This document shows, piece after piece, positions 57,204 through 64,000 of a stretch of DNA of 64,000 nt; positions within the stretch are counted from its first letter, which is position 1, and each line of letters begins with the position of its first letter. The DNA lies in NCBI RefSeq assembly GCF_947504105.1, contig NZ_CANNGP010000008.1, positions 78,801 to 142,800 on the forward strand, read 5' to 3'. The notes under the pieces are model-generated. The model saw nothing but the letters and a program-made list of their open reading frames with translations. It made no database searches and was not told the origin of the DNA. Source of the stretch: an uncultured Tateyamaria sp. Its GTDB lineage: Bacteria; Pseudomonadota; Alphaproteobacteria; Rhodobacterales; Rhodobacteraceae. The position numbers were made by a program, and so were the translations under genes.

Positions 57204-57863
57204 CTAGTCGATTTTCTGCTTGGCCGCAGCGGCCTTGCTTGCGGCCTTGGCCTTCAAAGCCTCGAACTTGGCCTTGATCGCACCTTTGCGCCGTTTCTGA
57301 TAAGCGCGAATGACCGGTACAGAGACGTAGTAGCAAATGGTGGCCGCGATGACACCAGGCACGATCCCACCGATAAGGTAGGGAAAGAAAATCTCGTCAT
57401 AAAAAATGCTCAGCTTGGTCCAGTCGCGTGGCTCACCCATAAGCACATGCTTCAGGTTGAGCCACAGGTCAGCGCCCGCATCAACGAACTTGCCGCCAAA
57501 AGACCGTTCCGTTTCTTCCTTCATTTCAGCCCCGAGCAACCAGTGCCCGGTCTGCAGGGACACCAGACCGATTGGGACATAGGTGAGAGGATTGCCAAAA
57601 AAGGTCGCCATCAAGGATGCAACGATATTCCCGCGCATCGCTGTCGCGATAAAGGCGGCGACGACGAAATGCAGGCCATAGAATGGGGTGAAGGTGGTGA
57701 ACACCCCCGCCCAGATGCCACGCGCGATCTTCTCTGGCCGGTCGGGCAGCCTGCGAACACGGTGTTTGACGTACTGAAACGCACGACTCCATCCGCCGCG
57801 CGGCCAGAGAAATTCCAGCACGGCGCGCAGAAATGGCTTGGGGTCGCGGCGCTTGAACACCAA
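57204..57863 (-). CDS. DUF2062-family membrane protein
   Basis: A 219-residue membrane protein. DUF2062 features include PEKIARGIWAGVFTTFTPFYGLHFVVAAFIATAMRGN and FFGNPLTYVPIGLVSLQTGHWLLG, with a C-terminal helix LIGGIVPGVIAATICYYVSVP. The tail is Lys/Ala-rich (AKFEALKAKAASKAAAAKQ), a basic coiled-coil-like extension. It lies between rsh and pdxJ, a common alphaproteobacterial arrangement; function unknown. Confidence 0.9.
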   Translation of the reverse strand: MVFKRRDPKPFLRAVLEFLWPRGGWSRAFQYVKHRVRRLPDRPEKIARGIWAGVFTTFTPFYGLHFVVAAFIATAMRGNIVASLMATFFGNPLTYVPIGLVSLQTGHWLLGAEMKEETERSFGGKFVDAGADLWLNLKHVLMGEPRDWTKLSIFYDEIFFPYLIGGIVPGVIAATICYYVSVPVIRAYQKRRKGAIKAKFEALKAKAASKAAAAKQKID

Positions 57864-57887
57864 TGTCTTGTCGCCCTTCGTTGCGCC

Positions 57888-60029
57888 TTAGCCCGCGATC
57901 ATCGTTTGCCCGGCTGATGGCTCGGGACGACGGAAGCGGTCGATGGCGGCCACATCACTTTCTGCCTGGAGCGCCCCCATCAGCGTATGCAAATGCTGGG
58001 CATCCCGAAGCTCTACGTAGATCATAAGTCTGAAAAAGTCAGGTTTACGATCCATGAATTCCAGGTTGGAAATATTGGCCCTGCTCTCACCAATCAATGT
58101 GCAAATACGTCCCAGGACACCCGCGTCATTGCCGATGGTCAGATCAAGCGTCACGCCGTACACAGCCGGATGGCTGCCATCGTGCCAGTGCAGGTCGAGC
58201 CAGCGGTCGGGCTGGTTTTCGTATTCGGCAAGGCGCGCGCAATCAATGGCGTGCACAACCACACCCTCCCCGCGAAAGGTGATTCCGACGATGCGCTCAC
58301 CCGGCAAAGGCTCGCAGCATGTCGCGCGTTTGAACGACTGGCCCGGCAAAAGGCCGATCACGGCGCGGCGGGCATCAACCTGCTTGCCGGATTTCGGTGT
58401 CAAATCGGGATAGATGGCTTGCACCACCTCGCGTCCCGTCAGTTCCGCAGACCCCAAGCGGGCCAGCACTTCGTCGGCATCCTTCAAACGCAGTCGCTTG
58501 GCTGCAGCATCCAATGCCTTGTCCGTGGCTTTCTTGCGCACATGGGCAAATGCTGAGCGGGCCAACTCGCGCCCCAACGTGATAAAGCGATCACGATCCG
58601 CCTCGCGCAAGGACCGACGGATCGCCGTCTTGGCCTTGCCGGTCGTGGCAATCTCCAGCCATGTCGCCTGGGGTGTCTGACCTTCGGCGGTGATGATTTC
58701 GACCGATTGACCATTCTTGACCCGAGTCCAAAGCGGCACGCGCATGCCATCCACCTTGGCGCCGACACAGGCGTTCCCGATCCTTGTGTGGATCGCATAG
58801 GCGAAATCGATGGGTGTGGCACCTTTTGGCAATTTCACCACCTCACCCTTGGGGGTAAAGCAGAACACCTGGTCCGAATACATCTCGAGCTTTACCGCTT
58901 CGAGGAAATCTTCGTGATCTTCCTCACTGTCGAATTGCTCAGTCAGTTGGGAAATCCACTTGGCCGGATCCACTGCAAACGGGTTCTGTGACCGCACGCC
59001 ATCACGATAGGACCAGTGGGCGGCCACACCAGTTTCTGCCACATCATGCATCTGGCGTGTGCGGATCTGTACCTCGACCCGCTTGCCGTCGCGCCCAGAC
59101 ACGGTGGTGTGAATGGACCGATATCCGTTGGTCTTCGGCTGGCTGATGTAATCCTTGAAGCGCCCCGGCACTGCACGCCAGCGCTGATGAATGGCACCGA
59201 GCGCGCGATAGCAGTCTTCCTCAGACCCAGTGATGACGCGGAAGCCGTATATGTCGGACAGACGGGAAAAGGATTGATCCTTTTCCTGCATCTTGCGCCA
59301 GATGGAATATGGTTTCTTGGCGCGGCCAAATACTTCGGCCTCAATGTGCACCTTTTCCAATTCGAACCGCATATCTCCCGTAATGCGCTGAATAACATCG
59401 CCCGTTTCACGTTGCATGGTAATGAAGCGGCGAATGATAGACGATCTGGCCTCTGGGTTGAGTACCTTGAACGCAAGATCCTCAAGCTCTTCACGCATCC
59501 ACTGCATACCCATGCGACCGGCAAGCGGCGCAAAGATGTCCATGGTCTCGCGGGCCTTTTGAACCTGCTTGTCCGACCGCATGGACTTGATCGTGCGCAT
59601 GTTGTGCAGACGGTCACTGAGTTTGACAAGGATAACGCGCATGTCTTTTGACATGGCCATGAACAGCTTGCGGAAATTCTCGGCCTGCTTGGTCTCGACC
59701 GATGACAGCTGCAGATTGGTCAACTTGGTGACGCCATCAACAAGCTTGGCGACCTCATCCCCAAACTCTTCCGCAACCATGGCATAGCTCGCCTTGGTGT
59801 CCTCGATTGTGTCGTGCAGAAGGGCGGTGACGATGGTTGCATCGTCCAGCTGCTGCTCGGTCAGGATGGCAGCGACGGCAACAGGGTGCGTGAAATACGG
59901 CTCGCCCGAATGGCGGAATTGGCCATCATGCATCTGCCCACCAAAGGCATAGGCCCGGCGGATCAGGTCTTCGTTTGTCTTGGGGTTGTAGTTGCGGACC
60001 AGCGCGATCAGATCGTCGTCAGAGATCAT
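57888..60029 (-). CDS. rsh: Bifunctional (p)ppGpp synthetase/hydrolase (RSH)
   Basis: The stringent-response enzyme, 713 residues, long RelA/SpoT type. The hydrolase domain begins MISDDDLIALVRN and has HDTIEDT (HD pair). The synthetase domain has YGFRVITGSEEDCYRALGAIHQRW and NGYRSIHTTVSG. A TGS domain (FTPKGEVVKLPKGATPIDFAYAIH) and a C-terminal ACT domain (DLTIGNDAGVLGRICTLIGESRANISN) follow. It is co-oriented with rpoZ 21 bases upstream. Confidence 0.97.
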   Translation of the reverse strand: MISDDDLIALVRNYNPKTNEDLIRRAYAFGGQMHDGQFRHSGEPYFTHPVAVAAILTEQQLDDATIVTALLHDTIEDTKASYAMVAEEFGDEVAKLVDGVTKLTNLQLSSVETKQAENFRKLFMAMSKDMRVILVKLSDRLHNMRTIKSMRSDKQVQKARETMDIFAPLAGRMGMQWMREELEDLAFKVLNPEARSSIIRRFITMQRETGDVIQRITGDMRFELEKVHIEAEVFGRAKKPYSIWRKMQEKDQSFSRLSDIYGFRVITGSEEDCYRALGAIHQRWRAVPGRFKDYISQPKTNGYRSIHTTVSGRDGKRVEVQIRTRQMHDVAETGVAAHWSYRDGVRSQNPFAVDPAKWISQLTEQFDSEEDHEDFLEAVKLEMYSDQVFCFTPKGEVVKLPKGATPIDFAYAIHTRIGNACVGAKVDGMRVPLWTRVKNGQSVEIITAEGQTPQATWLEIATTGKAKTAIRRSLREADRDRFITLGRELARSAFAHVRKKATDKALDAAAKRLRLKDADEVLARLGSAELTGREVVQAIYPDLTPKSGKQVDARRAVIGLLPGQSFKRATCCEPLPGERIVGITFRGEGVVVHAIDCARLAEYENQPDRWLDLHWHDGSHPAVYGVTLDLTIGNDAGVLGRICTLIGESRANISNLEFMDRKPDFFRLMIYVELRDAQHLHTLMGALQAESDVAAIDRFRRPEPSAGQTMIAG

Positions 60030-60050
60030 CCGGTCCGCACCTGACTGGGG

Positions 60051-60404
60051 TCAGCCCTGGCCTTGCGCGGCCATCAACTGACGCAGAAGCATCTCTTCGG
60101 ACATGCTGTCTTCTTCCGGCTTGTCCTGCTCGGCGCCCATAAGAAGTGCCATTGCGTCTTCTTCGGCCTCGTCCACTTCGATCTGACTTTGGTTCGATTC
60201 GATCAGACGCTCGCGCAGTTCCTCAGAACTTTGGGTCTCGTCCGCAATCTCACGCAGGGACACAACGGGGTTCTTGTCGTTGTCACGATCCACGGTAATG
60301 GGTGCACCTGACGAAATCTCGCGGGCGCGATGTGCAGCCAGCATTACCAGTTCGAAACGGTTCGGAACCTTGTCAACGCAGTCTTCAACGGTCACGCGGG
60401 CCAT
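60051..60404 (-). CDS. rpoZ: RNA polymerase subunit omega
   Basis: The omega subunit, 117 residues. The conserved core [55 protein letters not shown] is followed by an acidic tail. Omega assists polymerase assembly and is part of the ppGpp site, which suits its position 21 bases before rsh. Confidence 0.97.
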   Translation of the reverse strand: MARVTVEDCVDKVPNRFELVMLAAHRAREISSGAPITVDRDNDKNPVVSLREIADETQSSEELRERLIESNQSQIEVDEAEEDAMALLMGAEQDKPEEDSMSEEMLLRQLMAAQGQG

Positions 60405-60476
60405 GGGTGTGCTCCAGATCAGGCGGGTTAGATAGAAGGGTGTTATCTAGGCCCGATTGCAGGGAATGACAAGCGC

Positions 60477-61049
60477 CTATTCCATTGGCACGATGGCCTC
60501 AAGATCAGCAGCCGACAGGGCATCCCGCATCTGAGTTACGGACTCGCGCGTGATCGGATGTACCCAATCAGGTGCGACATCCGCCAAGGGCACAAGCACA
60601 AAGGCCCGCTCGTGCATGCGGGGATGCGGCAACAGCAACTGCCCCGGGGCCATTTCCTTCTGCTTATCCAATGGCAAGTCCATCCATGTACGCAACACCG
60701 CGACACTCGGGCGGATAACATCGTCCTGTGCCAATAAATCCAGATCTATGGCGCGCTGTTCCCAGCGTGCTTTGCGACGGCGCCCCAGACTGGCTTCGAT
60801 CTCGTGCAAACGGGCAATCGCTTCTGACGATGACCAAGGGGCGCTCACGACAATCGCGGCGTTCACAAAGTCCGGACCACTGTTGGCCGGTACTGCCGGT
60901 GTGCGGAAAAAGCGACTTTGAGCGCGAACCACTGCACCTGCTTTTTCAATCGAATCGATGGCGTTTTGAAGTGTTTCGGTCGGTGATCCGACCACTGATT
61001 GCATGTTTGACCCTAGGGCAATTAGCAACTTTGATCTATTATAAGGCAT
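60477..61049 (-). CDS. folK: 2-amino-4-hydroxy-6-hydroxymethyldihydropteridine pyrophosphokinase
   Basis: A folate-synthesis enzyme that pyrophosphorylates the pterin before DHPS; 190 residues from the ATG at 61049. It reads LLIALGSNMQSVVGSPTETLQNAIDSIE and continues with RFFRTPAVPANSGPDFVNAAIVV, QRAIDLDLLAQDDV, then LLLPHPRMHERAFVLVPLADVAP. The start is uncertain: in-frame ATGs lie up to 17 codons earlier, but these residues do not match the family. No folP is adjacent. Confidence 0.93.
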   Translation of the reverse strand: MPYNRSKLLIALGSNMQSVVGSPTETLQNAIDSIEKAGAVVRAQSRFFRTPAVPANSGPDFVNAAIVVSAPWSSSEAIARLHEIEASLGRRRKARWEQRAIDLDLLAQDDVIRPSVAVLRTWMDLPLDKQKEMAPGQLLLPHPRMHERAFVLVPLADVAPDWVHPITRESVTQMRDALSAADLEAIVPME

Positions 61050-61186
61050 AGTTTCGCTTATTTTGAGCCCATCAGTGACTTGCGACATATTTAAAATCAC
61101 CTATTTTCCGAGAACCGTCGCTCGCGTTTTTACGCACTCACTCACGGAAATCACAGGCGGTACCCGAATTTTCGGAAGGACATTTT

Positions 61187-61759
61187 ATGTTTTACAAAGA
61201 CGAACGGCTGGCGCTGTTCATCGACGGTTCGAACCTATACGCTGCGGCCAAAGCGCTTGGGTTCGATATCGACTACAAGTTACTGCGACAGGAGTTCATG
61301 CGTCGAGGCAAGTTGCTTCGCGCTTTCTACTACACTGCGCTGTTGGAAAATGACGAGTATTCGCCGATCCGGCCTTTGGTCGATTGGTTGAACTACAACG
61401 GTTTTACCATGGTGACCAAGCCGGCCAAGGAATACACCGACTCGATGGGGCGCCGTAAGGTAAAAGGGAACATGGACATCGAATTAGCGGTGGACGCCAT
61501 GGAACTTGCGCCGCGTGTCGACCATATCGTTCTGTTTTCCGGCGACGGCGACTTTCGCCCACTTGTGGAAAGCCTTCAGCGGCAGGGCGTTCGCGTTTCC
61601 GTCGTATCGACAATCCGCAGCCAAACCCCGATGATTTCCGACGACCTGCGTCGTCAGGCAGACAACTTCATCGAGTTGGACGAACTGAAAGATGTCATAG
61701 GCCGCCCTCCGCGCGAACCAATGCCCGAGCGCGAAGAGCGGGTTCAGGCACAAGGCTAA
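61187..61759 (+). CDS. NYN-domain protein (LabA/DUF88 type)
   Basis: A 190-residue protein with the NYN (PIN-like) nuclease fold. Acidic positions: LALFIDGSNLYAAAKALG (Asp), VKGNMDIELAVDAMEL (Asp), LFSGDGDFRPLVESLQRQG (Asp). It also has FYYTALLENDEYS. Relatives occur across alphaproteobacteria, and RNase activity is inferred from the fold. It is divergent from folK and is followed by a strong hairpin. Confidence 0.9.
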   Translation: MFYKDERLALFIDGSNLYAAAKALGFDIDYKLLRQEFMRRGKLLRAFYYTALLENDEYSPIRPLVDWLNYNGFTMVTKPAKEYTDSMGRRKVKGNMDIELAVDAMELAPRVDHIVLFSGDGDFRPLVESLQRQGVRVSVVSTIRSQTPMISDDLRRQADNFIELDELKDVIGRPPREPMPEREERVQAQG

Positions 61760-61776
61760 GCTCACAGATAAAGACG

Positions 61777-61802
61777 GCCAGCGGCATTGTGCTGCCGCTG
61801 GC
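61777..61802 (+). terminator. Strong hairpin after the NYN-domain gene
   Basis: GCCAGCGGCA and TGCCGCTGGC form a perfect 10-base-pair stem with a 6-base loop, 17 bases past the stop. Only a few T follow, so it may be a leaky terminator. Confidence 0.6.
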
Positions 61803-61862
61803 TGTCCGTTCATAAAGTGTTTGGTTCTAAAATAGTGCTGCGCGCCATTGGATAGAACGCAC

Positions 61863-61891
61863 CACAGTGTTTTAAAACGAAAATCACTGTG
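61863..61891. promoter_or_regulatory. Inverted repeat upstream of the LuxR-family gene
   Basis: CACAGTG (61863-61869) and CACTGTG (61885-61891) are inverted with a 15-base spacer. A second pair, GTTCTA/TAGAAC, lies at 61824-61858. Both could be regulator sites; self-binding by the LuxR-type protein is inferred. Confidence 0.4.
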
Positions 61892-61924
61892 CCAGTATCC
61901 CCCTGTTTGGGGGGGAATCTGACT

Positions 61925-62665
61925 GTGTATCGTGACGCCGAAGCGCTGGAGCATTTGACAACGGTAGATGCACTTTGGGACGGTGTTGTCCAAAGGTTGC
62001 GTGCGCGTGGAATTCACCACGTTATCTACATCACAGCCGAAGGTTCGCCACCGCAGGCCAGCAGGCTCCTGACGACATGTCCAGACCTTTATGCCGACGC
62101 TCACCCGGACAATGACCCGTTCCTCAGCCATTGTTGCGACAGCTATCAGATCACTCCGACCGGTCCCGAGTTTCTGCCGCAACATGCCTACCTTCCCGAT
62201 GCGGCGAAAGCATTCATCAAAACCGCCCGGGCCGAAGGTTTCCTGACCGGTTTCGGCATTCCCACCCGTCTGCGCGGAGCAGAACGTTACGGTGGCTTCA
62301 ACCTTGGGACCAAACTGGATCGCGAAACGTTCATGGAGCGTATGTGGCCACAGGCCGAGCAGTTTCGCTTGTTCTGTCTGCTTGTGCACCGCAGGATCGA
62401 AGAGCTCTCGGGGGCACAGACCGATCACGACCCGGCCCTGATTGCACCAAACATGCCAACCGCACTCAGCGCGCTCAGTCCTCGCGAGGCCGAGATCATC
62501 TACATGCTCGCTCGCGGACTGAGCCGAAAGGAGGCGGCGCGCCTGTGCGGCATCAGCATGAACACCGTCGCGGAATACGCCAAGACAGCCTATCGCAAGC
62601 TTGGCATCCACAACCGCGCCGAGGCAGCGCGCCTTGTCTTTGGCAGTACCGATAGCGTGGTCTAG
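61925..62665 (+). CDS. LuxR-family transcriptional regulator (autoinducer-binding-like N-terminus)
   Basis: A 246-residue regulator. The C-terminal LuxR HTH reads LSPREAEIIYMLARGLSRKEAARLCGISMNTVAEYAKTAYRKLGI. The N-terminal ~165 residues resemble the autoinducer-binding fold, including DNDPFL where TraR has the Asp-Pro pair. No LuxI-type synthase is adjacent, so this is a solo candidate. I chose the GTG at 61925 because GGGGGGGAA lies just upstream; an earlier GTG at 61889 is in frame. Confidence 0.82.
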   Translation: MYRDAEALEHLTTVDALWDGVVQRLRARGIHHVIYITAEGSPPQASRLLTTCPDLYADAHPDNDPFLSHCCDSYQITPTGPEFLPQHAYLPDAAKAFIKTARAEGFLTGFGIPTRLRGAERYGGFNLGTKLDRETFMERMWPQAEQFRLFCLLVHRRIEELSGAQTDHDPALIAPNMPTALSALSPREAEIIYMLARGLSRKEAARLCGISMNTVAEYAKTAYRKLGIHNRAEAARLVFGSTDSVV

Positions 62666-62725
62666 CTCACGCTCTTTACCACAACGCCTCCAGGGCTTAC
62701 GTCTGTGACAACAACAGGAGCGGCC

Positions 62726-63676
62726 ATGACCAAGCCAGCATTGACCCTATATCTCGCCGCTCCGCGCGGGTTCTGCGCCGGCGTGGACCGCGCCATCAAG
62801 ATCGTTGAAATGGCTTTGGACAAGTGGGGGGCACCCGTTTTTGTCAGGCACGAGATCGTGCACAACAAGTTCGTCGTGGACAGCCTGCGCGACAAGGGTG
62901 CCGTCTTTGTCGAAGAGTTGACGGACTGTCCGGACGATCGACCGGTGATCTTTTCTGCGCACGGCGTGCCCAAGTCGGTCCCACAGGCCGCCCGGGCCCG
63001 CGAGATGATCTTCGTCGACGCCACCTGCCCGCTTGTCAGCAAGGTGCACATCGAAGCACAGCGGCATGCGGACAATGGGCTGCAGATGATCATGATCGGT
63101 CATGCGGGCCACCCCGAAACGGTCGGGACGATGGGCCAGCTGCCTGACGGTGAAGTGCTGCTTGTGGAAACGGTTAAAGACGTGGCGCAGGTGCACGTCC
63201 GCGACGCCGAAAAGCTGGCCTTCGTGACCCAAACCACCCTGTCAGTGGATGACACGGCCGATATCGTCGCGGCCCTTCAAACACGTTTTCCCAGCATCGT
63301 TGGTCCGCACAAGGAAGACATCTGCTACGCCACCACCAACCGGCAGGACGCGGTCAAGGCGATGGCCCCCAAATGCGACGCGATGCTGGTGGTCGGTGCC
63401 CCCAATTCGTCAAATTCCAAACGGCTGGTCGAAGTCGGCGCGCGCGCGGGCTGCACCTACGCGCAATTGGTACAACGGGCGACAGATATCGATTGGCGCG
63501 CACTGGACGGGATCAAAAGCATGGGTATCACAGCCGGCGCATCCGCGCCGGAAGTGCTGATCAACGAAGTCATCAACGCCTTCCGCGACAGATATGACTT
63601 GACGGTCGAGATGGTCGAAACAGCGGTCGAGAATGTGGAATTCAAAGTGCCACGGGTTTTGCGAGAGCCTGCATAA
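62726..63676 (+). CDS. ispH: 4-hydroxy-3-methylbut-2-enyl diphosphate reductase
   Basis: The last enzyme of the MEP isoprenoid pathway, an iron-sulfur reductase; 316 residues. Conserved Cys positions lie in [23 protein letters not shown] and [35 protein letters not shown] and [11 protein letters not shown] are also present. The ATG at 62726 follows CAGGAG; a GTG seven codons earlier is possible. Confidence 0.97.
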   Translation: MTKPALTLYLAAPRGFCAGVDRAIKIVEMALDKWGAPVFVRHEIVHNKFVVDSLRDKGAVFVEELTDCPDDRPVIFSAHGVPKSVPQAARAREMIFVDATCPLVSKVHIEAQRHADNGLQMIMIGHAGHPETVGTMGQLPDGEVLLVETVKDVAQVHVRDAEKLAFVTQTTLSVDDTADIVAALQTRFPSIVGPHKEDICYATTNRQDAVKAMAPKCDAMLVVGAPNSSNSKRLVEVGARAGCTYAQLVQRATDIDWRALDGIKSMGITAGASAPEVLINEVINAFRDRYDLTVEMVETAVENVEFKVPRVLREPA

Positions 63677-64000
63677 CAAGCCAATGGCCGCTTTTGACCC
63701 AAAGCGTCGAATGCTGCAATATCACCGATATGACTTGTGTGGATGGCACCCGCATAGCAAGGGTTAAATGGGATTGCGTGTACCTTTTCAGAAGCGGTCT
63801 TGTGTCCGGCCTATTTGCGCGGCTCTGGCCGCTGGCCCTCCCTCTCGGGACATTGCTGCGCAATGCCCTGCCGGGCAGTGGATGGGATCCGCAGATCAGG
63901 TTCCTAACTGCTTTGCGGGCTATGTGTCTGACGTCAGCGCCTATGGGTCCAAATAGCGGTATTTGCTAAGAGAGGGTTTGTTGCTCATCGTGGCCACCAA
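63677..64000. other. 324-base right-edge region
   Basis: Short open frames on both strands do not look like known proteins, and no hairpin or RNA gene is clear. The next gene probably begins beyond the window. Confidence 0.5.

Noticed and set aside
63694..63969. A 91-codon plus-strand frame after ispH
   Set aside because: No ribosome site, no family resemblance, and the codon pattern is not that of the neighbouring genes.

Overview
The window is a chromosomal segment of an alphaproteobacterium of the family Rhodobacteraceae, most likely the Roseobacter group. This rests on several things seen together: the sequence character of RpoB, EF-Tu and L10; a chvI-chvG-hprK-rapZ-PTS cluster facing pckA; a long acyl-CoA dehydrogenase matching methylsuccinyl-CoA dehydrogenase; an rsh-pdxJ-acpS-lepB-rnc-era-recO cluster; and high GC with strong third-position bias, which produces long antisense open frames. 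It is almost entirely housekeeping sequence. I see no rRNA, CRISPR array, integrase, transposase or prophage.

Region 1 (1-20.3 kb, all minus strand) is the transcription/translation block, read right to left: tRNA-Trp, a two-helix membrane protein, secE, nusG, an OmpA-like protein, rplK-rplA, then rplJ-rplL and rpoB-rpoC (rpoC runs off the left edge). Three unrelated genes lie between rplA and rplJ: an LLM flavin oxidoreductase, a FadD-type acyl-CoA ligase, and an AT-rich islet encoding a glycosyltransferase-sulfotransferase fusion. Hairpins and palindromes mark most junctions, and two DnaA boxes lie upstream of the OmpA-like gene.

Region 2 (20.3-33 kb) has a coupled mesaconyl/itaconyl-CoA hydratase-like gene and class III CoA-transferase gene, tuf, two lipoproteins, a cytochrome P450, an M48 protease, a DUF898 membrane protein, parC, an SH3-domain protein and an SDR.

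Region 3 (33-40 kb) carries a HIG1 protein with a PduO-type adenosyltransferase, a VOC protein, etfBA, a DUF6473 protein, 3-hydroxybutyryl-CoA dehydrogenase and an acyltransferase. Region 4 (39-46 kb) is the regulatory PTS: HPr, an EIIA-Man-type protein, RapZ, truncated HprK and ChvG/ChvI, divergent from pckA. It links envelope sensing to carbon flux.

Region 5 (45.5-51.6 kb) contains a GNAT-like protein and a LysR-like regulator with an unusual effector half, an XRE regulator, mcd (ethylmalonyl-CoA pathway), LysE and TetR genes and a META-domain protein. Region 6 (51.6-61.1 kb, minus strand) is the cluster folK, rpoZ, rsh, DUF2062, pdxJ, acpS, lepB, rnc, era, DUF1491, recO with many 1-4 base overlaps. 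Region 7 (61-64 kb, plus) has a NYN-domain protein, a LuxR-type solo regulator and ispH.

Metabolically, mcd, the adenosyltransferase, etfBA, the 3-hydroxybutyryl-CoA dehydrogenase and pckA fit acetyl-CoA assimilation through the ethylmalonyl-CoA pathway with gluconeogenesis. No clearly new defence or mobile system is visible. The best leads are the fusion islet, the GNAT/LysR-like pair with its operator, the hydratase/CoA-transferase pair, the DnaA boxes and the LuxR solo.
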